64,000 nucleotides of DNA from contig CAWGGM010000009.1 in the NCBI GenBank assembly GCA_963822115.1, positions 124,001 through 188,000 of the forward strand, written 5' to 3'. Position 1 is the stretch's first letter. Every line of letters begins with the position of its first letter. Under the pieces are notes generated by a model. It ran no database searches and was not told the origin of the DNA. It was given only the letters and a program-made list of their open reading frames with translations. This DNA is from CAWDXG01 sp963822115. GTDB taxonomy: Bacteria; Myxococcota_A; Polyangia; Polyangiales; Polyangiaceae. Both the position numbers and the translations under genes were made by a program. Positions 43,600-52,749 of this stretch are shown here, piece after piece.

Positions 43600-46500
43600 G
43601 TGCTCGAGCTCCCGGAAGTTGAAGGTTGGGATGCAGCGGGGGACTCGTGCCCCTGGCTCTGGCTGATGAGCTTCGCGCTCAGCCAGCGCACAAGCGGGTT
43701 GTGGGAGAGGGAATCCATGAACGTGTAGACCACCGGGATCACGACCAGCGTGAGCAGCGTCGAGGTCAACAGCCCGCCAATCACGCACACCGCCATGGGC
43801 GCCCGGGTCTTGCCGCCTTCGCTGAGCGCAAGCGCTACCGGCAGCATGCCGAAGATCATCGCCGCCGTGGTCATCAGGATGGGCCTGAGCCGGATGATGC
43901 CCGCCTCGGTCAGGGCCTCGAACATCTCGAGGCCTCGATCACGCAGCTGGTTGGCGAAGTCGACGAGCAGGATCGCGTTCTTCGTGACCAGACCCATCAG
44001 CATGATGATTCCGATCATCGAGAAGATGTTCAGGGTCATACCGGCCAGGAACAGCCCGCCGAACGCTCCCACGACGCTCAGCGGCAGCGAGATCATGATC
44101 GTGATCGGCTGCAGGAAGCTGTCGAACTGGGCAGCAAGGATCATGTAGACGAGCACCACCGCCAGCCCCAGCGCCAGCATCATGTAGCCGAACGACTCCG
44201 TCATGATGTCGGCCATGCCGGCGTAGTCGGTCGTGAGGTTCTTGGGGACGATCTGCTTGGCCTTCTGGTCGACGATCTTCTTCGCCTCGCCGAGCGGCAT
44301 GCCCTGCATGGCGGCCAGCACGGTGATCTGGCGCTGGCGCGCCTGGCGTTCGATCACGGCCGGTCCTTCGCCGTGGGTCACCTTGACCACGTTGGACAGA
44401 TCCACGAGCTGCCCGCCGACCGACCGCACCTGCAGGTTGCTGAGCTGCGCCACGTCGGCGCGCAGGCGCTTCGGCATCTGGACCGTGACGTCGTAGACAT
44501 CCAGCCCGGACTTGAGCGTGCTGACGGTGTCGCCCGCCATGAACGCGCGGATGGTCGCACCCACGCTCGCGACCGGCACGCCCAGGTCGGCGGCGCGATC
44601 GCGCGCCACGTCGATGTCCAGCTCGGGCTTGCCGCCTTCGTAGCTGGTGTCGAGATCCACGAAACCGGGCACCTTGGCCAGGGCGTCCTTGAGCTTCCTG
44701 GACACCTTGATCAGCTCGTCCATGTTCTCGCCGCGGATGTTGAACTGGATGGGCTGCGTCCGGAAACCGGAGCCTCCGCCCACGGCGCTGATCTCGTTGG
44801 CAGTGATCTTGGCCTGCTTGACGCCCTTGAAGCGGTCGCGCACCCACGCCATCAGATCCTGCTGGCTGAAGCTGCGCTCGCTCGAGGGCGTCATCACCAC
44901 CTGGATGGTGCCCTTGTTCACCTGCCCCTGCGCCCCCTCGCCAACGGTGGTGAACGTGTGGCGGACGCCCGATGCGTGCTCGCGGATGTCCTTCGAAACC
45001 GCCTCGATGACCTTTTCGGTGCCGTCCAGCGATGTTCCGGTCGGAAGCTGGACGTTCACGGCGAACTGCGCGCGGTCCTCGGGCGGCAAGAACTCCGTCT
45101 TGACCTGCTTGACCAGGAAGACCGATCCGACCAGCGAAGCGAGGGCAATCGCGACGGTGAGGAAGCGATGCCGGAGCGCAGCGCCGAGGAGGCGACCGTA
45201 GGCCCGGTCGGTGGCCTTCAGGAATCGCTCGATTCCGCGGAAGATGAAGTTCGGCCGCTTGCGCTCGTGCTCCGCCATCAGGAAGCGCGACGAGAGCATC
45301 GGCGTCAGCGTGAACGACACCAGCATGGACAGCGCCACGGCCACGCTGACGGTCACCCCGAACTGGAAGAAGAAGCGCCCGATGATGCCCTTCATGAAGG
45401 CAACGGGCACGAACACGGCCAGGATCGACGACGTCGTCGCCAGCACGGCCAGGAAGATCTCCTTCGTGCCGTTCGCCGCCGCGTCGATACTCGACTCCCC
45501 TCCTTCGAGGTGTCGGTGGATGTTCTCGATCACCACGATGGCGTCGTCGATCAGGATGCCGATCGACAGCGACAGCGCGAGCATGGACATGTTGTTGAAG
45601 GTGAACCCGAACAGGTCCATGAACGCGAACGTGCCGACCACGCTGGTCGGCAGCGCGACGGCGCTGATGATCGTCGCTCTGATGTCGTGCAGGAACAGAA
45701 GGATGATGAACACCGCCAGGAAGGCGCCGAACATCAGATCGAACTGCACGTCGTGGATGGAGTGCTCGATGTAGACGGAGTTGTCCGTCGGCACCGCGAG
45801 CGAGACGTGGTGGGTCTTGACGATGGGCTGGAGCTTGGCGAGCTCCTGGCGCACCTTTTTGGCGACTTCGACGGTGTTTCCGCCCGATTGCTTGCGGATC
45901 ACGAGCGAGATGGCGGATGTCCCATCCAGGAACGACGCGGACCGCGCATCCTTCACCGTGTCCTTGACCTGGGCGACGTCGCGTATGCGGACCAGCGTGC
46001 CGAACGGATTGGGGATAGCGATGCGCGCTATCTCCGCGGCGTTCTTCACCTCCCCCTTCGTCTTGATGTTGAGCTCCTGCGCGCCGCGCTCGAAGTGCCC
46101 GCCGGGTATGTCGACGTTCTGCGCGCGCAGCGCGTTCTCAACGTCCATGACGGTGAGCCCCATGCCAGCCAGCTTTGCCGGGTTGACGAGGACCTTGATC
46201 TCGCGTTCGCGATCACCGACCAGGTCGACGCCGCCCACACCGGGTACGCGCTGGATGCGCTGCTTGACCACCTTGTCGGCCAGGTGCGTCAATTCCTTCG
46301 GCCCTATCTTGCCGCTCAGCGCGACCGCCATGATCGGCGCCGCGCCAACGTCGAACTTCTGGATCGTGGGCGGATCGATGCCGTCCGGCAGCTGCTTCTG
46401 GACCTGGGACATCTTGTCGCGGATGTCCTGGATGGCCTGTTCGACCGGCACCTCCAGCTGGAACTGCACAATCACCTGGGTGACGCTCTCCAGGTTCACC

Positions 46501-46745
46501 GAGCGCAGCACCTTGATTCCGCTGAGTGTGTTCAGCTGCTCCTCGATGGGATCGGCGACCTTGCTCTCCATCGTTTCCGGGTCGCCGCCGGGGTAGACGA
46601 CCGTCACGGTGACGACCGGAAACTCCACGTCCGGGAACAGGTCGACGCCGATGCGCGGATAGCTGACGACACCGAACACCACGAGCGCGGCGATCATCAT
46701 CACCGCGAACACCGGCCGTCGGATGGAGACGTCGGCGAGATTCAT
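43596..46745 (-). CDS. RND-family (HAE1-type) efflux pump
   Basis: A 1049-residue proton-driven pump of normal AcrB length, with 12 membrane helices in two halves. The TM4 acidic pair is intact (SIGILIDDAIVVIENIHRH), and the start MNLADVSIRRPVFAVMMIAA is typical. Cargo of the family includes drugs, solvents and lipids; not predictable here. It overlaps the adaptor by ATGA (46742-46745) and tolC by GTGA. Confidence 0.95.
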   Translation of the reverse strand: MNLADVSIRRPVFAVMMIAALVVFGVVSYPRIGVDLFPDVEFPVVTVTVVYPGGDPETMESKVADPIEEQLNTLSGIKVLRSVNLESVTQVIVQFQLEVPVEQAIQDIRDKMSQVQKQLPDGIDPPTIQKFDVGAAPIMAVALSGKIGPKELTHLADKVVKQRIQRVPGVGGVDLVGDREREIKVLVNPAKLAGMGLTVMDVENALRAQNVDIPGGHFERGAQELNIKTKGEVKNAAEIARIAIPNPFGTLVRIRDVAQVKDTVKDARSASFLDGTSAISLVIRKQSGGNTVEVAKKVRQELAKLQPIVKTHHVSLAVPTDNSVYIEHSIHDVQFDLMFGAFLAVFIILLFLHDIRATIISAVALPTSVVGTFAFMDLFGFTFNNMSMLALSLSIGILIDDAIVVIENIHRHLEGGESSIDAAANGTKEIFLAVLATTSSILAVFVPVAFMKGIIGRFFFQFGVTVSVAVALSMLVSFTLTPMLSSRFLMAEHERKRPNFIFRGIERFLKATDRAYGRLLGAALRHRFLTVAIALASLVGSVFLVKQVKTEFLPPEDRAQFAVNVQLPTGTSLDGTEKVIEAVSKDIREHASGVRHTFTTVGEGAQGQVNKGTIQVVMTPSSERSFSQQDLMAWVRDRFKGVKQAKITANEISAVGGGSGFRTQPIQFNIRGENMDELIKVSRKLKDALAKVPGFVDLDTSYEGGKPELDIDVARDRAADLGVPVASVGATIRAFMAGDTVSTLKSGLDVYDVTVQMPKRLRADVAQLSNLQVRSVGGQLVDLSNVVKVTHGEGPAVIERQARQRQITVLAAMQGMPLGEAKKIVDQKAKQIVPKNLTTDYAGMADIMTESFGYMMLALGLAVVLVYMILAAQFDSFLQPITIMISLPLSVVGAFGGLFLAGMTLNIFSMIGIIMLMGLVTKNAILLVDFANQLRDRGLEMFEALTEAGIIRLRPILMTTAAMIFGMLPVALALSEGGKTRAPMAVCVIGGLLTSTLLTLVVIPVVYTFMDSLSHNPLVRWLSAKLISQSQGHESPAASQPSTSGSSST

Positions 46746-47716
46746 GGATCGACCTTGGCGTGCTGTGTCGACGACGCCTTCGGCGCTGGATCCCCCTGCT
46801 TGAGCCTGTGCCCGTTCTCGGTCACGTCGTAGCGCGCCTCGACCAGCATGCCGGGCTTGAGCTTGCGATCCTTGTTGTCGAGGTCGGCCACCACCTCGAT
46901 GGTGCGCGAGCGCGGGTCGACGCCGGGGTTGACGCGCTTGATCTTCACGTCGCGGTTCGCGCCGATCGACGGGATGTGGACGTGGATGGTGTCGCCGGCC
47001 TTCACGTACGAGAGCGCGCGCTCGGGAAGCCGTGCGTGCAGCTCGAGCACGTCGATGTCCTGCACGACCAGAACGACGGTGGGCGGCATCATCGTGGCCG
47101 TCTCGCCCACGCTCTTGAGCTTGGCGGTAACGACGCCGGCGATCGGCGAGCGCACGACCGTGTCGGACGCGCGACGCTGGGCCATGTTCAAGCCGGCCTT
47201 GGCCTGTTCGAGCTGTGCCTTCGCGCCGTCGTAGGCGGCCTTGACCTGATCGTACGTCGCCGGCGCGACCGAGCCCTTGTCGAAGAGCGCCTTGGTCCGC
47301 TTGTAGTTGAGCTCGGCCGCACTGTAGCCCACCTGCGCCGCCTGCACCCCGGCCTTGGCCTGTTGCACGCCGATGTACTCCTGACTGGAATCGATCGTGA
47401 ACAGGACCTCGCCCTTCTTGACCCTGTCGCCCTCGTCGACCTTGATCGAGGTGAGGTTGCCCGACACCTTCGGGCCGAGCTGCGCTTCCTTCCGCGGCTT
47501 GAGCGTGCCGGTGCCGGAAACATGATCGGCATCGCCCGCGGACGGCGCACCGCCCGCCGAGTCGTCGCCCGCCGACCCCACGCCCGCCAGGGTCGGGATG
47601 GCCGGCGGCGAAGAGCCGCTCGCCGGCGGCAGGTCGCTGCCGGGCTTCTTGCTCCGGCAGCCGGCCAGACCGACGGTGATCGAGAAAACGACAACGAGGC
47701 TCGGACGTAGCATCAT
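46742..47716 (-). CDS. RND periplasmic adaptor (membrane fusion) lipoprotein
   Basis: A 324-residue predicted lipoprotein (GLAGC, Cys20) with a disordered linker, a barrel-lipoyl segment (KVSGNLTSIKVDEGDRVKKG), an alpha-hairpin (about 115-170), the second lipoyl half (RSPIAGVVTAKLKSVGE) and a beta-barrel domain. It bridges the RND pump and the outer-membrane channel. ATGA overlaps join it to tetR before and RND after. Confidence 0.92.
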   Translation of the reverse strand: MMLRPSLVVVFSITVGLAGCRSKKPGSDLPPASGSSPPAIPTLAGVGSAGDDSAGGAPSAGDADHVSGTGTLKPRKEAQLGPKVSGNLTSIKVDEGDRVKKGEVLFTIDSSQEYIGVQQAKAGVQAAQVGYSAAELNYKRTKALFDKGSVAPATYDQVKAAYDGAKAQLEQAKAGLNMAQRRASDTVVRSPIAGVVTAKLKSVGETATMMPPTVVLVVQDIDVLELHARLPERALSYVKAGDTIHVHIPSIGANRDVKIKRVNPGVDPRSRTIEVVADLDNKDRKLKPGMLVEARYDVTENGHRLKQGDPAPKASSTQHAKVDP

Positions 47717-48360
47717 GGAGACTTCGCTCCTTCGAGAAAGAGCTTGAGGAGATCGTCGACGCGGTCGGTGAGGCTCCCCTTTCGACCGCTGCGTAGCCAG
47801 GCGAACACGAAACCGTTGGACATTCCAGCCAACGCTACTGCCAGTTCGGAGGGCGTCATGTCCTTGCGGATGGCGCCCTGTTCGACGGCCTGCTCCATCG
47901 CCGCCTGCAAGACGCCCATAAAACGCAGATAGCCCTGCTCGGCGGTGTCGCCGGCGACGCGCTTGATGTCGCTCGCGCTGTTCATGCCGATCTGCATGAA
48001 CACGGCGAACAGCGCCCCGCGTTCCTCGATGAAGCCGTAGCCCGCCTTCGTCACGGCGCGCACGCGCTCGATCGGGTCCTGTTCCGCACAGGCCGCGTCC
48101 ACCAGGGCGTCCATCTCCTTCTGGCCGCGCTCGATGATGGACGCGAAGATGAGCTCCTTGCTCTCGAAGTAGTTGTACAGCGTGCCTACCGAGACGCCTG
48201 TCTCGGTGGCCACGTCCGCCATCTTCGTCTCGTGGTAGCCCTCGCGCACGAACACGCGCTCGGCCGCCTCGAGGATGGCCTCGTGATAGGCAGCCCGCGT
48301 GGCGCGCTTGATCGCCTTGCGCAGCGTGGGGGCACGTGCCGTCTTGGTGCGTCGCGACAT
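47713..48360 (-). CDS. TetR-family repressor of the efflux operon
   Basis: A 215-residue regulator with an N-terminal helix-turn-helix (about 46-66, MADVATETGVSVGTLYNYFE) and a helical ligand-binding domain. ATG 48360; longer upstream reading is non-coding. As first gene of the operon it probably represses its own promoter; a palindrome at 48396-48409 is a candidate operator. Coupled by ATGA to the adaptor gene, so regulator and pump are made together. Confidence 0.92.
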   Translation of the reverse strand: MSRRTKTARAPTLRKAIKRATRAAYHEAILEAAERVFVREGYHETKMADVATETGVSVGTLYNYFESKELIFASIIERGQKEMDALVDAACAEQDPIERVRAVTKAGYGFIEERGALFAVFMQIGMNSASDIKRVAGDTAEQGYLRFMGVLQAAMEQAVEQGAIRKDMTPSELAVALAGMSNGFVFAWLRSGRKGSLTDRVDDLLKLFLEGAKSP

Positions 48361-48395
48361 CCGGCGTCTTCCAGATGAATCTGTACTCGCAGGAA

Positions 48396-48409
48396 TGAGC
48401 CGCGGCTCA
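48396..48409. promoter_or_regulatory. Candidate TetR operator palindrome
   Basis: TGAGCCGCGGCTCA is a perfect 14-bp palindrome 36 bp before the tetR start and 229 bp before bioA, in the 277-bp divergent gap 48361-48637, which otherwise holds no gene. TetR repressors bind such dyads. Confidence 0.4.
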
Positions 48410-48637
48410 CCAACCCGCTGAGCGCCGTTTGCCATAGCTATCTTCACCGTGCAATCCAAAACGCAAGTCCTTGGAATCAATGACCTGTTCTTGATCACTG
48501 GCAAGCGGTACGCCTTGAACTGATGTTCGGGTATAGGCCCAGCCGGGGGCATGTCAACCGGCTCGGCCGCCGACGTTGCAGCCGCTCCGGCCCGGCTGCC
48601 GCGCGCCGCCGCGCGGGACGGTGTTAGGACGGGGCCG

Positions 48638-50026
48638 ATGACCCTCCCGCAGGCGGAGCTGGCCGCGGTGCTCGCTGCCGATCGAAACCACGTCTGGCAC
48701 CCGTACACGCCGATGGACGAGTGGCGCGCGCGTCACGATCCGCTGGTGGTGACGGGCGCCGAAGGTCCGTACCTGATCCTGCACGACGGCAGCCGGCTGA
48801 TCGACGGCAACGGCTCGTGGTGGGTCTCGACGCTGGGGCACAACGCTCCCAGGCTGCTCGCGGCGCTGGAGGCCCAGGCGCGCGCCTTCTGCCACGTGTC
48901 GCTGGCCGGCATCACGCACGCGCCCGCCGCGCTGCTGGCCCGGGAGCTCGCGGCGGTCGCTCCGGGTGACCTGGACCAGGTGTTCTACTCGGACGACGGC
49001 TCGACCGCGATCGAGGCGGCCGTCAAGATGAGCGTGCAGTACCACGTCCAGTCAGGCAGCCCCCGATCCCGCTTCCTGGCCCTGGAGGGTGCATTCCACG
49101 GCGAAACGGTCGGCGCGACGAGCCTGGGCGGGGTGGAGGTGTTCCGCCGACCCTTCGCCGGTGTGGTGTTCGACGTGGTGCACGTTCCGGTCCCCCAGCC
49201 CGGCGCTCCCGACTGGGACAGCGCCTTCGGCGCCGTCGAACAGCTGCTTTCGAGCGAAGGCGAGCAGTTTGCCGCGCTGGTGGTCGAGCCACTCCTGCAG
49301 GGAGCCGCCGGGATGCGGCTCTATCCCGCGAAGTACCTCTCGGCGCTCGCCGAGCTGTGCCGGCAGCACGGCGTGCTGTTGATCGCCGACGAGGTGTTCA
49401 CGGGCTACGGAAGGCTCGGCGCGATGTGGGCGACGGAGCTCGCCGGCGTCGTCCCCGACATCCTGTGCACGGCCAAGGGCTTCACCGGCGGCGTCTTGCC
49501 CATGGCGGTCACGCTCACGAGCCGGCGGGTGCTCGACGCGTTTTCCGGCGGTCGCGGCCGGGCGTTCCTGTACGGCCACTCGTATTGCGGCAACCCGCTC
49601 GGAGCAGCCGTCGCTCGCGAGGTGCTGGCGATCTATCGCGACGAGCGCGTGCTCGAGGGCGTCGGAGAGCGCGAGCGCGCGATCCGGCAATGCTTCGAGC
49701 GACTCGCCCAGGACGCCGTGACGAGCCGCATCGTACTCGGCGTCCGGGCGCAGGGGTGCATGGGCGCCGCCGATCTCCGCGACGACCCGCGGCTCGCCGT
49801 GGACGGCCCCGTGCCGACGGTGGAGACGACGGACGATCTGGATGCTGGCTATACCGCTGGCGTCGGCTGGCGCGTCTACGAGGAAGCGCGGCGCCGCGGC
49901 GCGTATCTGCGCCCTCTCGGCAACGTGGTCTACATCACGCCCCCGTTGAATATCCCCATGCCGGATCTCGAAAAGCTCCTCTCCATAGTGGAAGAGAGCG
50001 TGCGCGCCGTAGCAGCACGCCTCTAG
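48638..50026 (+). CDS. bioA: Adenosylmethionine-8-amino-7-oxononanoate transaminase (BioA)
   Basis: A 462-residue class-III aminotransferase making 7,8-diaminononanoate in biotin synthesis, with S-adenosylmethionine as amino donor. Seen: WHPYTPM near the start, DGNGSWWVSTLGHNAP, PLP-contacting Asp251 (IADEVFTGYGR) and Schiff-base Lys280 (CTAKGFTGG). The W-H-P-Y and GSWW motifs favour BioA over other class-III enzymes. ATG 48638 has TAGGAC 7 bases upstream. No other biotin gene is near. Confidence 0.92.
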   Translation: MTLPQAELAAVLAADRNHVWHPYTPMDEWRARHDPLVVTGAEGPYLILHDGSRLIDGNGSWWVSTLGHNAPRLLAALEAQARAFCHVSLAGITHAPAALLARELAAVAPGDLDQVFYSDDGSTAIEAAVKMSVQYHVQSGSPRSRFLALEGAFHGETVGATSLGGVEVFRRPFAGVVFDVVHVPVPQPGAPDWDSAFGAVEQLLSSEGEQFAALVVEPLLQGAAGMRLYPAKYLSALAELCRQHGVLLIADEVFTGYGRLGAMWATELAGVVPDILCTAKGFTGGVLPMAVTLTSRRVLDAFSGGRGRAFLYGHSYCGNPLGAAVAREVLAIYRDERVLEGVGERERAIRQCFERLAQDAVTSRIVLGVRAQGCMGAADLRDDPRLAVDGPVPTVETTDDLDAGYTAGVGWRVYEEARRRGAYLRPLGNVVYITPPLNIPMPDLEKLLSIVEESVRAVAARL

Positions 50027-50064
50027 CCCGAAGCCTGCTGCCTGAAGCCTGTGTAGACCCGTGC

Positions 50065-50070
50065 TAGGCT
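50065..50070 (+). promoter_or_regulatory. -10-like TAGGCT before pgpA
   Basis: TAGGCT ends 8 bases before ATG 50079 and no Shine-Dalgarno is present. The same hexamer lies 10 bases before the start at 32979. Confidence 0.35.
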
Positions 50071-50078
50071 CGCCCGCC

Positions 50079-50531
50079 ATGGACGATCGCGAACGCTGGG
50101 TGCGCCGGCTCGCAACCTGGTTCGGCTGCGGAAGCTCTCCGGTCGCTCCGGGCACGATGGGGTCGCTGGGGGCGCTGCCCGTGCATCTGGTGCTGCGTCG
50201 CTTCGGGCCGCTCCTGCACATCGGCAGCATCGCGGCCATCACGCTCGCCGGCATCTGGACCTCCGACGAGATGGCCGAGCTGCTCGGCGAGAAGGACCCG
50301 CAGAGCGTCGTCATCGACGAGGTCGCGGGCGCCCTCATCGCCATGGGGATGGTGAAGAAGCGCGGCCTTGGCGCCGAGCTGTTGGCGCTGGCGCTGTTCC
50401 GCGCGTTCGACATCATCAAGCCCGGGCCGGTCAAGCGCGCCGAGCATATGGAGCCGCCCGGCCTCGGCATCATGGCCGACGACCTCGTGGCAGGCGTGCT
50501 CGCGGGAATTACCGCTCGTTTGCTGTCCTGA
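50079..50531 (+). CDS. pgpA: Phosphatidylglycerophosphatase A
   Basis: A 150-residue membrane-associated phosphatase removing phosphate from phosphatidylglycerophosphate to make phosphatidylglycerol. The family signatures SPVAPGTMGSL, VVIDEVAGALI and FRAFDIIKPGPVKRAEHM, plus GIMADDLVAG, are all present. ATG 50079 with TAGGCT 8 bases upstream; GTG 50061 also possible. Its last 23 bp overlap the convergent CDP-alcohol transferase gene. Confidence 0.92.
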   Translation: MDDRERWVRRLATWFGCGSSPVAPGTMGSLGALPVHLVLRRFGPLLHIGSIAAITLAGIWTSDEMAELLGEKDPQSVVIDEVAGALIAMGMVKKRGLGAELLALALFRAFDIIKPGPVKRAEHMEPPGLGIMADDLVAGVLAGITARLLS

Positions 50532-51264
50532 TCGCCGCAGCACGAGGCGAAGCGCCGGCGCCGGTACGCCGCTCGCCCAGGAGCACGCGCGCCGAATGCA
50601 GAGCCCATCCGCTGGCGACGAAACCGAGCAGCGCGATCAGGGCGATGCCCACCAGAAGCAGCGGCGCCCGCACCGGTAGCGACGGCAGGGCTACCAGCCC
50701 GAGAAGCAGGCTCGCCGTCACCATCGAAACGCGCTCGGCGCGACGCATGAACAGCGGCGGCAGCCGCACACCCAGCCCCTCGGAGCGCGCACGGACGTAG
50801 CTCACGGTGAAACCGCCGACGATCGCCAAAGCGGGGATCGCAGCCACCGCGCCCTCGTCCGCATAGTACGCGACGAGCCCCAGCAGCGGCAGCGCATCGG
50901 CAAGCCTGTCGATCGCCGAATCCAGCAAGGCGCCGTAGGTGCTGTCCGTGTGGGTTGCGCGCGCCACCACGCCGTCGAGCAGATCGCAGATGCCACTAGC
51001 CACGACCAAGCCGGCCGCAAGGGGGAAAGAGCCGAAGGCCGCCGCAAGCCCCGCCGCTGTCGCGAACAGCAGCGAGGTGTAGGTCAGCCCGTCCGCGCTG
51101 ACGCCGAGACGGCCCAGGGCCTGCCCGAAAGACAGCGTCGCTCGATACAGCACCGCCGCGAGCCGGACCCGCTCCCACACGGTTCCGCGCAAACGTTGCG
51201 CCACGTAGTCGCGATTTGCGGCTGCGCTGGGGCTGTACTCGGAGATGGAGCGGATGCTCATCAT
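50509..51264 (-). CDS. CDP-alcohol phosphatidyltransferase family membrane enzyme
   Basis: A 251-residue membrane enzyme with the full motif D-x2-DG-x2-AR-x8-G-x3-D-x3-D (DLLDGVVARATHTDSTYGAL, then LDSAIDR). Such enzymes make phosphatidylglycerophosphate, phosphatidylinositol phosphate or ether-lipid head groups; the acceptor is unknown. The convergent overlap with pgpA by 23 bp invites a link to phosphatidylglycerol synthesis but does not prove it. ATG 51264 with AGGA upstream; ATG 51261 equally likely. Confidence 0.87.
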   Translation of the reverse strand: MMSIRSISEYSPSAAANRDYVAQRLRGTVWERVRLAAVLYRATLSFGQALGRLGVSADGLTYTSLLFATAAGLAAAFGSFPLAAGLVVASGICDLLDGVVARATHTDSTYGALLDSAIDRLADALPLLGLVAYYADEGAVAAIPALAIVGGFTVSYVRARSEGLGVRLPPLFMRRAERVSMVTASLLLGLVALPSLPVRAPLLLVGIALIALLGFVASGWALHSARVLLGERRTGAGASPRAAAIRTANER

Positions 51265-51471
51265 ACAGGTGGATCCTGCGGGGATACCGCACATCCCCTT
51301 GAAAAAACCTAGTCAGCAACCCGTGCTTCGCAAGGGGTGTACCCGCAATTCGGTCGCACGTTTCGTGCCAGCCGGCGGCAGCACGCAAGACCGTACGCCC
51401 CAGGCAGCGCGCGCGCGAAAGCCGACGCACCGCACGCGCGGCGGTGCGCCTCATCAACAGAGCACGGACGG

Positions 51472-52641
51472 TCAGTGCTTGGGTAGAGGATGCTCGCGCA
51501 CCCACTCCTTGTCGCGACCCTCGTTCGGGTGCCAGTCCTTCTCGTCCGCCGGCTTGCCGCCGAGCTTCTTCATCTGCTCGGCACCCAGTTCCTTCGCGCG
51601 CTTGAAGTCCGCGGGTTGTTCCTTCTTCGCCTGCGCGATCGTGAGACCCGCGATGCGCTCGACGCGCGAGAACTTCCAGCCGCGCTTGATCTGCTTCGGC
51701 GCGCGCGGATCGGTAGGTTTGCCGTCAGCCTCGGCGCAGCAGCGGAAGCTCAGGTAGTAATAGTAGAAGCCCTCGTTGTGCGTGTAGATCTTCGGGCGGC
51801 ACTGGTTGCGCACGCCGCTGAACCAGGGCCCACCGGTGGTGACGTTGTCGTACTTGTCCTTCCAGCCGCCGGAAGCGTGCTCGCTCGCCGCGAGCTCGTC
51901 CGCGTTGCCCGGCATGTCGGCCACGCCGTAGTCGCTGATGCACTCCGGCTGCGAGCCGCTCGGCACACCGAGCCAGAGGCGCTCGAGCTCCTTCGGATCG
52001 CGCTTGCGCACCTTGCTCATGTTCGGAAAATCATAGGTGTGGTCGCCGTTGCACTTGGTGGCGTCCCGCTTGTAGCCGTACGGGTACGGCTTCATCTCCG
52101 GACCCTCGCACGCCATGGTCCACTCGCTCTCGGTGCAGATGCGCTTGCCGAGCGCCGCACACTTCACCTGCGCCTGGAAGAAGTTGTTCATCACCTCGGG
52201 CCGCGCGCCCTTGATGTCCGGATACTCGTAGGTGTCGATGCAGAAACGCTTGTGCACCTTCTTGCCGATGCACTTGGTCGGCTTGTCGAAGTCTTCGCAG
52301 ATCTTCTTCTTGTTCGCTTTGCCCCACCAGCTCTTCGTGCACTTCTGCTGGACCTTGGTGCAGTAGTCGCCGTCGACCAGCTTCATGTTCGCGGGACACG
52401 CGGTGGGGCCCGCATCCTGTTCGGTCGCGGCCGTCCCGGCATCGGCGCCGGCTTCCGCCGGTGCGCTCGCGTCCGTCCCGGGCACGGAAGCGTCTGCTGT
52501 CGGCGCGGGCTGGGCGCCGGCGTCGGCTCTGGCGGACGCGGCGGGAGGCGCAGGCGGCGGAGCTGCGGGAATCTGCTGCACCCCGGCGGTGCACGCGACG
52601 AAGCCAGCGAGTACAAGCGGAACGGTGACCACGAAACGCAT
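51472..52641 (-). CDS. FGE-sulfatase-domain lipoprotein
   Basis: A 389-residue predicted lipoprotein (GFVAC, Cys17), Ala/Pro linker to about residue 78, then a Cys-rich FGE-like domain (about 80-330): CAALGKRICTESEWTMACEG, EMKPYPYGYKRD, DMPGNADELAAS and YLSFRCCAEADG. The C-terminal 60 residues are helical and charged. Similar in plan to the protein at 8845-10029, with more cysteines. Catalytic Cys pairs of true FGE are not recognisable, so a binding role is as likely as catalysis. Confidence 0.8.
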   Translation of the reverse strand: MRFVVTVPLVLAGFVACTAGVQQIPAAPPPAPPAASARADAGAQPAPTADASVPGTDASAPAEAGADAGTAATEQDAGPTACPANMKLVDGDYCTKVQQKCTKSWWGKANKKKICEDFDKPTKCIGKKVHKRFCIDTYEYPDIKGARPEVMNNFFQAQVKCAALGKRICTESEWTMACEGPEMKPYPYGYKRDATKCNGDHTYDFPNMSKVRKRDPKELERLWLGVPSGSQPECISDYGVADMPGNADELAASEHASGGWKDKYDNVTTGGPWFSGVRNQCRPKIYTHNEGFYYYYLSFRCCAEADGKPTDPRAPKQIKRGWKFSRVERIAGLTIAQAKKEQPADFKRAKELGAEQMKKLGGKPADEKDWHPNEGRDKEWVREHPLPKH

Positions 52642-52749
52642 GATGGGCGTTCGGTAGTACAGAACGCGCCGCTTGTCAGGCGCGACGCGGGGTGTGCGCA
52701 ATTGCCGCAGTGGGGCGACCCCGCGCGTGGCAACGGGGATACGGCGCAC

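Noticed and set aside
43626..46832. A 1068-codon open frame opposite the RND pump gene, and similar long antisense frames opposite acnA (14842-17274) and the mid-window genes.
   Set aside because: They run antisense to strongly conserved genes, show no family, and are expected from high-GC codon bias.
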